Counted from the first letter of the stretch, positions 52,396 through 62,647 are shown. The stretch: 64,000 bases of DNA from Pseudomonas purpurea (GCF_039908635.1 NZ_CP150918.1:4108001-4172000), one strand, 5' to 3'. Numbers and translations are program-made. Notes: generated from the sequence alone by a model not told the origin.

Positions 52396-53296
52396 AGAAC
52401 TCAACCCCCAGGCAGAGAATCAGCAGCCATAACCATACCCCGCGCTGGACCAATTGCCAGCCACGGTCAATGGAGTCGGCGTCCGCCGGCACGCCTTCAC
52501 CCAAGGTCGGGCGCTGATGCAGCTCGCCGTGATAAATCGCCGCGCCGCCCAACTCCACACCCAGCGCACCGGCACCCGCCGCCATCACCGGCCCGGCATT
52601 CGGGCTGTCCCACATCGGCCCCTGAGTGCGCCAGCATTTGAGCGCCAGACGGGTTTTACCCAGCAACGCGTAGGTCAAGGCCACCAGCCGTGCAGGAATG
52701 TAGTTGAGCACGTCATCGATCTTCGCCGCCGCCCAGCCGAAACGCTCGAAGCGCTCGTTGCGATAACCCCACATGGCATCCAGCGTATTGCTCAGGCGAT
52801 ACAGCACCACCCCCGGCACGCCCGCGACGATAAACCAGAACAACGCGGCGAACACCGCATCGCTGCCATTCTCCAGCACCGACTCGGTGGCAGCGCGGGC
52901 GACTTCGGTCGAGTCCAGTTCGGCGGTCTGACGGCTGACCAGGTAACTGACACGCTTGCGCGCCTCCACCAGGTCATCGCTGCGCAGCGCCTGGGCGACC
53001 GGCTCGACGTGTTCACCAAGGCTGCGCAAACCGAGGGCGCAGTACAACGCCAGGATCTCGACGATCCAGCCGATGTACGGCAACCAGGCAAACGCCGTCG
53101 CCAACAAGGTCAGCGGCAACACCGCCAACACCCAGGCCGTCACGCCGTGGCTGCGCCAGCCACGACCGCCGGAATTGAAACGTTGCTCGATGCGGTCGGC
53201 AAAACGGCCGAACGCCACCAGCGGATGCCAGCGTTTGGGTTCGCCCAGCAGCGCATCCAGCGCCACCCCGGCGACACTCAATAACGCCACACTCAT
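52388..53296 (-). CDS. cbiB: Adenosylcobinamide-phosphate synthase
   Basis: A 302-residue membrane enzyme (about five spans) attaching aminopropanol (phosphate) to cobyric acid. It begins [27 protein letters not shown], the family hallmark, and has [14 protein letters not shown] and [21 protein letters not shown] segments. Called cobD in Pseudomonas. The start at 53296 is set by ATGA overlap with bluB. Confidence 0.93.
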   Translation of the reverse strand: MSVALLSVAGVALDALLGEPKRWHPLVAFGRFADRIEQRFNSGGRGWRSHGVTAWVLAVLPLTLLATAFAWLPYIGWIVEILALYCALGLRSLGEHVEPVAQALRSDDLVEARKRVSYLVSRQTAELDSTEVARAATESVLENGSDAVFAALFWFIVAGVPGVVLYRLSNTLDAMWGYRNERFERFGWAAAKIDDVLNYIPARLVALTYALLGKTRLALKCWRTQGPMWDSPNAGPVMAAGAGALGVELGGAAIYHGELHQRPTLGEGVPADADSIDRGWQLVQRGVWLWLLILCLGVEFYA

Positions 53297-53943
53297 TGAC
53301 TCACTCCCCAATAATTCTCATACAACAGTTCATTCAGCGGACGCGGTTGCGCCCACCCTTCAAGCACCAGCATCGGCGCCGGATAAAATGCCTCGACCGG
53401 CCCCAGGCACAACACCGCCAGCGGCTTGGCGCCGGGCGGCAAACCGAGCAGGTCGGCCAGGGCCTGCGGCTCGAACAACGACACCCAGCCCATGCCCAGC
53501 CCTTCGGCGCGGGACGCCAGCCACAGGTTCTGAATCGCACAGGACAACGACGCCATGTCCATTTCCGGCAAGGTTCGACGCCCGAAAATGTGCCGCTCGC
53601 GATCCTCCATCAACGCGGCCACCAACACTTCGGCGCAATCGTTGATGCCTTCGACTTTCAGCTTCATGAATTCATCGGAGCGTTCGCCCAGCGCTTCGGC
53701 AGTGCGTACCCGCTCTTCTTCCACCAGTTGCTGGATCTTGCCGCGCAAGGGGCGGTCGCTGATGCGGATGAAACGCCAAGGCTGCATCAGGCCGACACTC
53801 GGCGCCTGATGCGCCGCTTCAAGCAGACGTCGCAGTAGCTCGGGGTCTACCGTGCCGCCGCTGAAATGACGCATGTCGCGACGTTCGCCGATAGCCCGGT
53901 AGACCGCTGCGCGTTCGGCTTCGGAAAATGCATTGTCGGTCAT
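53293..53943 (-). CDS. bluB: 5,6-dimethylbenzimidazole synthase
   Basis: A 216-residue flavin-destroying oxidoreductase of the nitroreductase fold that makes the lower ligand from FMN and oxygen. RRDMRHF near the N-terminus, [14 protein letters not shown], and [10 protein letters not shown] match BluB. Its presence means the cell can make dimethylbenzimidazole aerobically. ATGA overlaps on both sides. Confidence 0.94.
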   Translation of the reverse strand: MTDNAFSEAERAAVYRAIGERRDMRHFSGGTVDPELLRRLLEAAHQAPSVGLMQPWRFIRISDRPLRGKIQQLVEEERVRTAEALGERSDEFMKLKVEGINDCAEVLVAALMEDRERHIFGRRTLPEMDMASLSCAIQNLWLASRAEGLGMGWVSLFEPQALADLLGLPPGAKPLAVLCLGPVEAFYPAPMLVLEGWAQPRPLNELLYENYWGVSQ

Positions 53944-55265
53944 GGCCTGCTCGCGATGGCGACCTCGGATTCAGGTAGGAACAGTGCGGCGACCGCTTTC
54001 GGATTGGACGGAAAGTAAAAGTGCACATAAGAGGCGGTCATCCGCCCGTCACGGTAAACCGCTTCCGCCCCGCGCCCGCCGTTGGGGCTCAGCCCACGGG
54101 CAATCGGCTCAAGCTCAGTGCTCGTCAACGAGTGGTGATAGGTGTGCCCGCGCAGCGAGCCTTCCGGCAGCTCAACCGCTTGCAATGCCAGCGCGGCAAG
54201 TCGCTTCTGCATCACCGCGTCACCGGCCAGCAAACCGACCAGCTCGACACGCGTACCCTCGACATCGGTCAACGAGTCGAGCAGGTACAACATGCCGCCG
54301 CACTCGGCCAACAACGGCTTGCCCGCCTCGTGGTGCGCGCGAATCGCCGCCAGCATCGTGGTGTTTTGCGCCAGCGCCACATGGTGCAATTCCGGGTAGC
54401 CGCCCGGCAGGTACAGGCTGTCGGCATCCGGCAACTCACGGTCATGGATCGGCGAGAAGAACAGCAACTCGGCGCCCATCGCCCGCAGCAGGTCCAGACT
54501 CGCGCCATAAGTGAACGCAAACGCTTCATCGCGGGCCACGGCAATGCGCACGCCGGCCAGCAATGGTTCGGCGACAATCACCTCGGGAGCGGCGAATTCG
54601 ACGGCGGGTGGCAACGCCACTTCGCAACTGCTGGCCAGGGCCTCGGCCGCGGCGTCGAGACGCGCGTCCAGGTCGTTCAGCTCGCTCGCCTGGACCAGCC
54701 CGAGATGGCGGCTCGGCAGCTCGATCCCGGTTTCCCGGGACAGGGCGCCATACCAACGCAGCCCTTCGGTGAGGCTGCCTTCCAGCAATTGCGCGTGGCG
54801 CAAGGTGCCGACACGGTTGGCCAGCACCCCGGCAAACGGCAGGTCCGGCTGATAGCGCGCCAACCCCAGGGCCAGTGCGCCAAACGTCTGGGCCATGGCG
54901 GTGCCGTCAATCACACCGAGCACCGGCACTCCGAAGTGGCGCGCCAGATCGGCGCTGGACGGCGTGCCGTCGAACAGGCCCATGACGCCTTCAATGAGGA
55001 TCAGGTCAGCCTCGCCTGCGGCTTCCCACAACAGCCGACGACTTTCCTGCTCGCCAACCATCCACATGTCCAACTGATACACCGGCGCACCACTGGCGCG
55101 CTCCAGAATCATCGGGTCGAGAAAGTCCGGGCCGCATTTGAACACACGCACCTTGCACCCCTGATTGCGATGCAATCGGGCCAGCGCGGCGGTGACGGTG
55201 GTCTTGCCCTGGCCGGAAGCCGGCGCAGCGATCAGGACCGCCGGGCAATGACGTGGCTCACTCAC
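53940..55265 (-). CDS. cobB: Cobyrinate a,c-diamide synthase
   Basis: A 441-residue glutamine-dependent amidase acting at the a and c carboxyls. P-loop APASGQGKTTVTAAL (about 14-28), DFLDPMILERASG, and the amidotransferase Cys in LLAECGGMLYLLDS (about 330) are visible, with YLPGGYPE. It follows cobO with ATGA overlap. Not to be confused with the CobB deacylase. Confidence 0.94.
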   Translation of the reverse strand: MSEPRHCPAVLIAAPASGQGKTTVTAALARLHRNQGCKVRVFKCGPDFLDPMILERASGAPVYQLDMWMVGEQESRRLLWEAAGEADLILIEGVMGLFDGTPSSADLARHFGVPVLGVIDGTAMAQTFGALALGLARYQPDLPFAGVLANRVGTLRHAQLLEGSLTEGLRWYGALSRETGIELPSRHLGLVQASELNDLDARLDAAAEALASSCEVALPPAVEFAAPEVIVAEPLLAGVRIAVARDEAFAFTYGASLDLLRAMGAELLFFSPIHDRELPDADSLYLPGGYPELHHVALAQNTTMLAAIRAHHEAGKPLLAECGGMLYLLDSLTDVEGTRVELVGLLAGDAVMQKRLAALALQAVELPEGSLRGHTYHHSLTSTELEPIARGLSPNGGRGAEAVYRDGRMTASYVHFYFPSNPKAVAALFLPESEVAIASRP

Positions 55266-55873
55266 AATTCAACGCCTTTTTGCGCCTTGATACCGGCCTG
55301 AAACGCATGCTTGACCATGCCCATTTCGGTGACCGTATCGGCCTGCTCGATCATCTCGGGTTTGGCGCCGCGACCGGTAACGACCACGTGCTGCATCGGC
55401 GGGCGGGCCTGCAAGTCGCTGAGCACCTGGTCCAGGTCCAGATAACCGTGCTTGAGGGCGATGTTCAGCTCATCGAGCACCACCAGGCCGATGGTCGGGT
55501 CACGCAGCAGTTCGCGCGACACTGCCCAGGCCGCCTCGGCGGCGGCGATGTCACGCTGGCGATCCTGGGTTTCCCAGGTAAACCCTTCGCCCATGACGTG
55601 GAAACGTACTTGCTCGGGGAAGCGCCGGAAGAACAGCTCTTCGCCCGTGCTGTTGCGGCCCTTGATAAATTGCACCACGCCGCACTGCATGCCGTGGCCC
55701 ATGGCCCGCGCCAGCATGCCGAAAGCGGAACTGCTTTTGCCTTTGCCGTTGCCGGTCAGCACCAGCATCAGGCCGCATTCATTCGGCGAATTGGCAATAC
55801 GTTCATCGATTACGGCTTTTTTACGCAGCATGCGCGCCAGATGGCGTTCGTCACGATCAGGGGAATCAGTCAT
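55262..55873 (-). CDS. cobO: Cob(I)yrinic acid a,c-diamide adenosyltransferase
   Basis: A 203-residue ATP:corrinoid adenosyltransferase of the CobA/BtuR type. The P-loop is GNGKGKS (41-47), and VVLDELNIALKHGYL and VVVTGRGAKPEMIEQAD are conserved. It is the first gene of the operon, directly downstream of the cobalamin riboswitch. The start at 55873 (MTDSPDRDERH) is the family-typical one; longer in-frame extensions run into the riboswitch. Confidence 0.94.
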   Translation of the reverse strand: MTDSPDRDERHLARMLRKKAVIDERIANSPNECGLMLVLTGNGKGKSSSAFGMLARAMGHGMQCGVVQFIKGRNSTGEELFFRRFPEQVRFHVMGEGFTWETQDRQRDIAAAEAAWAVSRELLRDPTIGLVVLDELNIALKHGYLDLDQVLSDLQARPPMQHVVVTGRGAKPEMIEQADTVTEMGMVKHAFQAGIKAQKGVEL

Positions 55874-55944
55874 GGGGAGCTCTCCGTTGAGGCGGGGTAA
55901 CGGCGGGCGGGCATAGCAATAGACGGCAAGAAGCCTGGCATCGC

Positions 55945-56145
55945 CCACCGTGATGCCGCTGGATGGATCAGGCCGGTCTCCGGGCTCATGAGCCGCAGTT
56001 GCCGACTGCGCGCCTTCCCGTATCGACACTCGACACAGTGGCACCAGGCGCAGTCTTGACTCATTTACCGTTGCGGGGGCAGCGCCGGGATCATGCGAAA
56101 CACTCACCGGCTTCCCTGTTTCACTCGGTCGACCCATGGGTCACA
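55945..56145 (-). ncRNA. Cobalamin riboswitch
   Basis: On the minus strand, in the cobO leader, the characteristic elements appear in order: GAAACAGGGAAGCCGGTGAG, CCCCCGCAACGGTAA, GTGCCACTGTG, and the B12 box GAGCCCGGAGACCGGCCTG (55987-55969). Binding of adenosylcobalamin is expected to reduce expression of the downstream operon. The 5' limit is approximate. Confidence 0.92.
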
Positions 56146-56324
56146 GAGCACCTGAAACAAGTCGCGAAGGTTAGAGGGTTGGGGATGGAGCGTCAATTAA
56201 AGCCAGACGCCAATACCCGAGGAAAATTGGCCTGAATCAATTTACTGACGCCAATCTTGTGCCACACTCAGAGCAGTGATATCAAATCGCCATAACTCCA
56301 AACCACAAGAACAAGGTGAGCAAC

Positions 56325-56909
56325 ATGCAAGGCATGATCATCAGCAATCCGAAACTGGAATTCCTGCGCCCGGTGCTGGAGCGCTGGTTTGACTGTATCG
56401 ATCGCTACAACGCGGTGCGCGGCGATAACGAAACCCCTTACTGGTTCGACGAACGCGCCAACCTCGGATTGCTGTCTGCCGCAGCATGGATGGCCGAACT
56501 GGCCACGCTGGAGCAGGCCCCGACAAAAAAACAGATCGAGGAAGGCGAACGCAATGGCCGCGCCGATCTGTACATCGCCAGCAAAGAGGAACGCGCCTAT
56601 CTGCAAGCCACCCAGCGCTGGCCGCGGGTCAGTAACCTCAACCTGACACAGGCCCTGCAAGACGCCGTCAGCGACGCGAAGAAAATCGGCTACGCCAGCG
56701 ACCTGAAACTCGGCTGCCTGTTCGTTGCGCCACAAAAGGCCCAGCACAGCGCCACTCCAGAAGAACTCCAGGACATGGTCGACGACCTGCAAAAGGAACT
56801 GACCTGCGCCGTGGCCTGGTACTTCCCGTATGCCTACCGCAAGCTGCACAACGATGCCGGCAACTACCACCCCGGGATTGCCGTCCTCCTCAAGGAAGCC
56901 CGCGGCTGA
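56325..56909 (+). CDS. Conserved hypothetical protein
   Basis: A 194-residue soluble protein of unknown function. It shows LRPVLERWFDCIDRYNAVRGD, a middle acidic/helical part with RADLYIASKEERAYL, and a C-terminal VAWYFPYAYRKLHNDAGNYHPG. No signal peptide or known motif. The start at 56325 is set by AAGGTGA upstream; a GTG at 56316 is also in frame. It diverges from the cobalamin operon. Confidence 0.8.
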   Translation: MQGMIISNPKLEFLRPVLERWFDCIDRYNAVRGDNETPYWFDERANLGLLSAAAWMAELATLEQAPTKKQIEEGERNGRADLYIASKEERAYLQATQRWPRVSNLNLTQALQDAVSDAKKIGYASDLKLGCLFVAPQKAQHSATPEELQDMVDDLQKELTCAVAWYFPYAYRKLHNDAGNYHPGIAVLLKEARG

Positions 56910-56975
56910 CCGATTGAACCATCCGGCCGTCAGGGTCCTCTATGATGCAGGCACTGCATTCATAGGGAGATCCAC

Positions 56976-58290
56976 ATGCTCAAGCCTCAACATGTCCTCG
57001 TCATCGCCATCGCCGCAGGGATTGCTGCCTGCGGTGAGACGTCCAACCTGCAAGTCTCGGACGGTACCGGGCCATCGCCCACACTGCCGGAACCGAACAA
57101 AGCCCTGATCCCGACGGTGAACATCGCCCCGGCGGTCGGCTGGACCAAGAGCGCAAAACCGATTGCGGCGCCAGGCACACACGTCGCAGCCTTCGCCGAA
57201 GGCCTGGATCATCCCCGCTGGCTCTACGTGCTGCCCAACGGCGATGTGCTGGTGGCTGAAACCAACTCGCCACCCAAGTCCGACGACGGCGCCGGTATTC
57301 GTGGCTGGATCGCCGGCAAAGTCATGGGGCGCGCCGGCGCCAGCGTACCCAGCGCGAACCGCATCACCCTGCTGCGTGACAGCAACCACGACGGCGTCGC
57401 CGAAACCCGCACGGTATTCCTGGAAAACCTCAACTCGCCGTTCGGCATGACTCTGGTCGGCAATGACCTGTACGTTGCCGACACCGACCGCTTGTTGCGT
57501 TTCCATTATGAAAGCGGCGAAACCGCCATCACGTCGCAACCGACCAAAGTCGTCGATTTGCCGGGCGGCGCGCTGAACCATCACTGGACCAAAAACGTCA
57601 TCGCCAGCCCGGACGGCAGCAAGCTCTACGTCACTGTCGGCTCCAACAGCAACGTCGGTGAAAACGGCCTGGACCAGGAAGAAGGTCGCGCCGCCATCTG
57701 GGAAGTCGACCGCGCTACCGGTAACCACCGCATCTTCGCCTCAGGGCCTGCGCAACCCCAACGGCCTGGCTTGGGAACCGCAGACCGGCAAGCTCTGGAC
57801 CGCCGTCAACGAACGCGACGAGATCGGCAGTGACCTGGTGCCGGACTACATCACCTCGGTGAAGGACGGCGGCTTTTATGGCTGGCCTTTCAGCTATTAC
57901 GGCCAACACGTCGATGTGCGCGTCACGCCACCCAACCCGGACCTGGTAGCCAAGGCTATCGCCCCGGATTACGCCGTCGGCCCGCACACGGCGTCGCTGG
58001 GGCTGGCCTTCGCCGAGGGCAGCAAACTGCCCGCGCCGTTCACCCAAGGTGTATTCATCGGCCAGCACGGCTCCTGGAATCGCAAACCGCACAGCGGCTA
58101 CAAAGTGATCTTCGTACCGTTCAATGCCGGCAAGCCGAGCGGACAACCGGTGGATGTGCTCACCGGTTTCCTCAACAAAGACGAAGAAGCCATGGGCCGG
58201 CCGGTGGGCGTAGTGATCGATCAGCAGGGCAGTTTGCTGGTGGCTGATGACGTGGGGAATAAGGTGTGGCGGGTTTCGGCCGCCCAATAA
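56976..58290 (+). pseudogene. Sorbosone dehydrogenase-like lipoprotein, frameshifted
   Basis: About 437 codons when corrected. The N-terminal lipobox IAAC (Cys about 19) is followed by a six-bladed beta-propeller of the PQQ-dependent soluble glucose/sorbosone dehydrogenase type: [42 protein letters not shown], and after the break [25 protein letters not shown] and [16 protein letters not shown]. An extra G in the GGG run at 57744-57746 shifts the frame; removing one restores FASGLRNPNG. Either a broken gene or a sequence error. The intact product would be an exported sugar or aldose oxidase. Confidence 0.88.
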
Positions 58291-58314
58291 GTCCTCCAAC
58301 GCCAACACATAACC

Positions 58315-58410
58315 AATGTGGGAGCGGGCTTGCTCGCGAAAGCGTTCTAACATTCAACATCAATGTTGACTGTCAGTCCGTCTTCGCGAGCAAGCCCGCT
58401 CCCACATTAA
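58315..58410. repeat. REPIN
   Basis: ATGTGGGAGCGGGCTTGCTC (58316-58335) and the inverse GAGCAAGCCCGCTCCCACAT (58388-58407), between the convergent dehydrogenase and methyltransferase genes. Confidence 0.88.
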
Positions 58411-58423
58411 TCGGGGTCAGCGC

Positions 58424-59086
58424 CTACCTTTTGCGGCAAAGGGTTAACCCATCTCCGATCGGCAACAGTGACAGGTCGACACGCGGGTCATCCTTCAAGG
58501 CACAATTGAGCGCCTGGATGGCTCGGGTGTCCTCGCTGTCGGAATCGACCTCCAGCACTCGCCCACTCCACAGCGTGTTATCGAACACCGCCAACCCGCC
58601 CTGGCGCAGCAGCCGCAAGGCGCTCTCCAGATACGCCGGGTAATTGGCCTTGTCGGCATCAATGAACATCAGATCGAAGCAACCGCCCAGCCCTTGCTGC
58701 TCGAGTTGAGCCAAGGTTTGCAGTGCCGGCGCCAGGCGCAACTCGATGCGTTCGGAAAATCCCGCTTCCTGCCAATAGCGCAGCGCCGTCGCGTTGTAGT
58801 CACCTGGTATATCGCAGCAGATCAACGAGCCGTCATCGGGTAATGCCGCCGCCATGCAGAGAGCGCTGTAACCGGTGAACGTGCCGACTTCCAACAAGCG
58901 CCTGGCGCTAGTCAGCTTGACCAGTAACGCGAGGAACTGCCCCTGCTCGGGTGCGATTTGCCAGCGAGCGTTGGGCAACGCTTGGGTTTCGTCACGCAAA
59001 CGGCGCTGCAACGGCGTTTCACGCAGGGAAACGTCGAGCAGGTAGTGGTAGAGTGAATCATCGAGATTAAGCGTGCGAGTGGTCAT
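58424..59086 (-). CDS. Class I SAM-dependent O-methyltransferase
   Basis: A 220-residue methyltransferase of the catechol/caffeoyl-CoA O-methyltransferase group. The SAM-binding motif is LLEVGTFTGYSALCMA (about 64-79), the metal-binding motif FDLMFIDADKANY (about 137-149), and DNTLWSGRV follows. Substrate unknown. It lies 15 bases from the neighbouring lipoprotein gene, which is transcribed in the same direction. Confidence 0.9.
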   Translation of the reverse strand: MTTRTLNLDDSLYHYLLDVSLRETPLQRRLRDETQALPNARWQIAPEQGQFLALLVKLTSARRLLEVGTFTGYSALCMAAALPDDGSLICCDIPGDYNATALRYWQEAGFSERIELRLAPALQTLAQLEQQGLGGCFDLMFIDADKANYPAYLESALRLLRQGGLAVFDNTLWSGRVLEVDSDSEDTRAIQALNCALKDDPRVDLSLLPIGDGLTLCRKR

Positions 59087-59101
59087 GACAACCTCTGCGA
59101 G

Positions 59102-59635
59102 CTAGGGATTGTGCGCCAGATGTTCGGGGGTCAGCACCCGTTTGGCACTCAGATAGGCTTTTTGCCAATAGGCCTTGGACAGGCTGTCCAGCTTCACCGT
59201 GCCGCCCGTGGCCGGCGCATGCACGAAGCGACCTTCACCGACGTAGATCCCGGCGTGGCTGACCTGAGAGCCGCCATTGGTGGCGAAGAAGATCAGGTCG
59301 CCGGTTTGCAGGGCTTCTTTGCCAATGCTCGGGGCTTGCATACCGATCATTTCGCGAGTCGAACGCGGCAGGGAGATACCGGCCGCATCGCGGTAGACGT
59401 AGCCGATCAGGCCACTGCAATCAAACCCCGAATCCGGCGTATTGCCGCCCCAGCGATAGGGCGTACCGACCAGGCCCAAGGCGCGAAACAGTACGTCTTC
59501 AGCGGCGGGCGAAAAAGTTTGGGAGGGCGCGAATACCGGCGCCCGGACCACTTTGGCAGGGGGTGGCGTACGGATGGCGCAGGCGCTGAGCAGCGCGACG
59601 AAGCAGATGAGTATGAGGCGGGCCGACGTCGACAT
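59102..59635 (-). CDS. NlpC/P60 (C40) peptidase lipoprotein
   Basis: A 177-residue lipoprotein with lipobox LLSAC (Cys19). The C40 domain has the catalytic Cys in FDCSGLIGYV, His in VSHAGIYVG and a third polar residue in RFVHAPA. It should cleave D-Glu-diaminopimelate bonds in peptidoglycan. The start at 59635 is chosen because the longer frame lacks a signal. A close paralogue follows upstream at 59802-60425. Confidence 0.9.
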   Translation of the reverse strand: MSTSARLILICFVALLSACAIRTPPPAKVVRAPVFAPSQTFSPAAEDVLFRALGLVGTPYRWGGNTPDSGFDCSGLIGYVYRDAAGISLPRSTREMIGMQAPSIGKEALQTGDLIFFATNGGSQVSHAGIYVGEGRFVHAPATGGTVKLDSLSKAYWQKAYLSAKRVLTPEHLAHNP

Positions 59636-59801
59636 ATGCAGAACAATCCTGATCTGGATGCGGCTTTCTCTGCCGTGAGGCTGAAAACAAAACCGCGTAA
59701 GCAAGGCTTACGCGGTTAGTTAATCAACAATATGTCTGGATTCTAGCGGCTGCGCGTCAAACTTCAAGTAAGACTTTAAGATAGCCTTACAAATTGACTG
59801 A

Positions 59802-60425
59802 TTACTTGCGCGCGGTGACCGTTGTCGGGGCCATGGCGAGTGCACGCTTGGCTTCGATGAAGGTCTTGCTCCAGTAGCTGTCGCCCAGGCTATCGACCCG
59901 GACACCACCACTGCGGCGGCTGCTGGAGTGGATGAACTGGTCATCACCCAGGTAGATCCCGGCGTGACTGACACGACCGCGACGACCATTGGTAGCGAAG
60001 AACAACAAGTCGCCCGGTTTCAGGTTTTTACGAGAAACCAGCGGGGCATCCACGTTGATCATTTCGCGAGTGGAACGCGGCAGGTTCATGCCCGCCTCTT
60101 CACGAAACAGGTAACCGATGAAGCCACTGCAATCGAAACCGGCTTCAGAGGTACCGCCGAAACGGTAACGGGTACCGATCAGGGACATGCCACGTTCGAG
60201 GATGCTGTCGGCCAGAACCGGAAGCTGGTAGGACTTGCCATCGGCGAAGTCGGAGAGCTCTTTTTCGGTGGCCAGTTCTTCCTGGTAAATAACGGAAGAC
60301 TGAGCAGTAGAAGAATTTTTAACCTGTTGTTGCTGCTCTTGCTGGGACACTGGAGAGTGTGCAGCGCAACCGAACAACAGGGTGACAAGTGCGAGAGGCA
60401 CGAGGGGTGCGAAGCGATTTAGCAT
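59802..60425 (-). CDS. NlpC/P60 (C40) peptidase lipoprotein, second copy
   Basis: A 207-residue lipoprotein with lipobox LLFGC (Cys about 20), a Gln-rich linker, and a C40 domain with Cys in FDCSGFIGYLF, His in RVSHAGIYLG and QFIHSSSRRSGG. It shares most of the domain with the gene at 59102 (for example LPRSTREMI), so the two arose by duplication. ATG at 60425 is preferred over GTG at 60431. Expected to be a peptidoglycan endopeptidase. Confidence 0.9.
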   Translation of the reverse strand: MLNRFAPLVPLALVTLLFGCAAHSPVSQQEQQQQVKNSSTAQSSVIYQEELATEKELSDFADGKSYQLPVLADSILERGMSLIGTRYRFGGTSEAGFDCSGFIGYLFREEAGMNLPRSTREMINVDAPLVSRKNLKPGDLLFFATNGRRGRVSHAGIYLGDDQFIHSSSRRSGGVRVDSLGDSYWSKTFIEAKRALAMAPTTVTARK

Positions 60426-60639
60426 GGGCACGACCGTGGCTGAAGTTGTAAAGAAGCCGAGACTATGCCCGCTATCAACTTCATTTGCAAATTCAATCGA
60501 TCTTAATGTGACTTATCGGTTTCTCGTTTACATCTAAGCGCTTAAGCCCGAATTGATTACGCACGCGCCGTGGAAACCTATTCCCGATGCGTGTTTTCTG
60601 GCGCCTTTAATATGCCGAAACACGCTAGAGGCCACGGTT

Positions 60640-61344
60640 TTACCAGCCCAGGGTTTCTTTGAGAAAAGGAATGGTCAGCTTGCGCTGAGCCTGAAGCGAG
60701 GCCTGGTCGAGACGCTCAAGCAGCTCGAATAACGCACTCATGCTGCGCGTGCCACGGGTCAAAATAAAATGCCCGACTTCGTCGGTCAGGTGCAGTCCAC
60801 GACGCGATGCACGCAATTGCAAGGCTCGCAATTTGTCTTCGTCGGACAAGGGACGCATCTGGAAAATCAGCGCCAGGGTCAGGCGCGATTTGAGGTCCGC
60901 CAGCTTCACCGGCAACTCTCGTGGCGAGGTCGACGCGGCAATCAACAGACGTCGGCCGCTGTCACGCAACCGGTTGAACAGATGAAACAACGCCTCTTCC
61001 CAATCCGCTCGCCCGGCCACTGCCTGCAAGTCATCGAGGCAGACGAGTTCGTATTGTTCTAGGTTGTCAAGGATTTCGATGCCGCGATCCAGCAACTCGG
61101 CCAGCGGCAGGTAGACCGCCGGCTCACCCAACTGCTCGAAACGCAAACAGGCCGCCTGCAACAAGTGCGTACGCCCTACGCCGTCCTTGCCCCAGAGGTA
61201 AATCAGGCTTTCGGTCCAGCCGGCGTCGGCTTCGCATAGACGCTCGACATAGCCGAGTGCAGCGGCATTGGCGCCTGGGTAGTAGTTGATAAAGGTAGCG
61301 TCGTCACGCAGACGCACACCTAGGGGCAGCTGAATCGGTTTCAT
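60640..61344 (-). CDS. hda: DnaA regulatory inactivator Hda
   Basis: A 234-residue AAA+ protein that, bound to the sliding clamp, stimulates ATP hydrolysis by DnaA after replication starts. The N-terminal clamp-binding motif is in MKPIQLPLGVRL. The P-loop is the Hda-typical GKDGVGRTHLLQA with Arg in place of Lys, and CLDDLQAVAGRADWE gives Walker B. Length and start agree with the family. It diverges in direction from nothing nearby; upstream lies the AI-2E-family gene on the same strand. Confidence 0.93.
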   Translation of the reverse strand: MKPIQLPLGVRLRDDATFINYYPGANAAALGYVERLCEADAGWTESLIYLWGKDGVGRTHLLQAACLRFEQLGEPAVYLPLAELLDRGIEILDNLEQYELVCLDDLQAVAGRADWEEALFHLFNRLRDSGRRLLIAASTSPRELPVKLADLKSRLTLALIFQMRPLSDEDKLRALQLRASRRGLHLTDEVGHFILTRGTRSMSALFELLERLDQASLQAQRKLTIPFLKETLGW

Positions 61345-61573
61345 GCTGACTGAACAGTTCCAAACGAACCGTTAGTGGCCTCTGTGTAAAGTTTGCAAAG
61401 TTTATACCCGTGAAGCTGGCCGCACAATGCAACAGACCACAAGCAAAATCAAAGGTTTGCGTTAACTTATTGGATTCACGGAGGATTTTTTGACAGCGTA
61501 TGTGACAGCCGAACCGCCCGCAGGGCACGCCCGACATTGCGCCGGGCGGCCTGGAAGGGTCAATCGGACACCG

Positions 61574-62647
61574 TCATAAATCAGGGTCTTCAACGCCGCT
61601 ATAGATTTCAGAATCTTTATACAAATCATGCACATGACGCACCAGCACCATGATGACGGCCGCCACCGGCAACGCCAGCAGGATCCCGGTGAAACCAAAC
61701 AGCTCGCCACCCGCCAGAATCGCGAAGATCACCGCCACCGGGTGCAGGCCGATTCGGTCACCCACCAGCAACGGCGTGAGCACCATGCCCTCGAGCGCCT
61801 GCCCCACCATGAACACCGCGACAATCCCAATCATCGGGTACAGATCACCGCCGAACTGGAACAGCCCGGCAATCAGCGCCGCACCGATACCGATCACAAA
61901 GCCCATGTACGGCACAATCGCCGCCAGACCGGCAATCAAGCCAATCAACAGGCCCAACTCCAACCCGACCAGCATCAAACCAGCGGCGTAAATCACGCCC
62001 AGCGCCAGCATCACCAGCAACTGCCCACGCACGAAAGCCCCGAGTACTTCATGGCATTCGCCCGCCAGCGACACCACCCGCGCCTCGCGATCACGCGGCA
62101 GCAGACTGCGGATCTTCGCCATCATCAGGTCCCAGTCGCGCAGCAAGTAAAAACTCACTACCGGAATCAGCACCAGGTTGGCCAGCCACCCGATCAACGC
62201 CAGGCTCGAAGCCGTCGCCTGGCTCAGCACCACACCGACGATATCGGTGGTCTGGCCCATATGCTCACTGATCGCAGCCTTGACCTTGTCGAACTTCCAG
62301 AAACCGTCCGCCAACCCCATTTTCGCCTGAACCCAAGGCATCGCGGTGTGCTGCAACCAGTCGAGCATCTGCGGCGCCAGCTCATATAAGCGGAACAACT
62401 GCTTGGCGAGCATCGGCACCAACACCAACAGCAGCGTCATGACGATCAGGGTGAACAAGGCAAACACCGCCACTACGCCCCACGTGCGTGACAGGCCAAG
62501 CCTCTCCAGTCGATCCACCAGCGGGTCGAACAGATAGGCCAACAACAGCGCCACCAGAAATGGCGTGAGGATAGGATGTAACAAGTACACAAACGCGCAC
62601 AGCAGGAACACCCCACCAAGCCAGACCCAACGCCGCGTATCGGCCAT
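61574..62647 (-). CDS. AI-2E / PerM-family membrane transporter
   Basis: A 357-residue protein of about eight membrane helices. LHPILTPFLVALLLAYLFDPLVDRLE near the N-terminus and GLEGMVLTPLLVG-like (ALEGMVLTPLLVGDRIGLHP) near the C-terminus are hallmarks of the PF01594 family. Members export or import small molecules, or act as Na+/H+ antiporters; the substrate here is unknown. The start at 62647 is set by GGAG six bases upstream. Confidence 0.9.
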   Translation of the reverse strand: MADTRRWVWLGGVFLLCAFVYLLHPILTPFLVALLLAYLFDPLVDRLERLGLSRTWGVVAVFALFTLIVMTLLLVLVPMLAKQLFRLYELAPQMLDWLQHTAMPWVQAKMGLADGFWKFDKVKAAISEHMGQTTDIVGVVLSQATASSLALIGWLANLVLIPVVSFYLLRDWDLMMAKIRSLLPRDREARVVSLAGECHEVLGAFVRGQLLVMLALGVIYAAGLMLVGLELGLLIGLIAGLAAIVPYMGFVIGIGAALIAGLFQFGGDLYPMIGIVAVFMVGQALEGMVLTPLLVGDRIGLHPVAVIFAILAGGELFGFTGILLALPVAAVIMVLVRHVHDLYKDSEIYSGVEDPDL

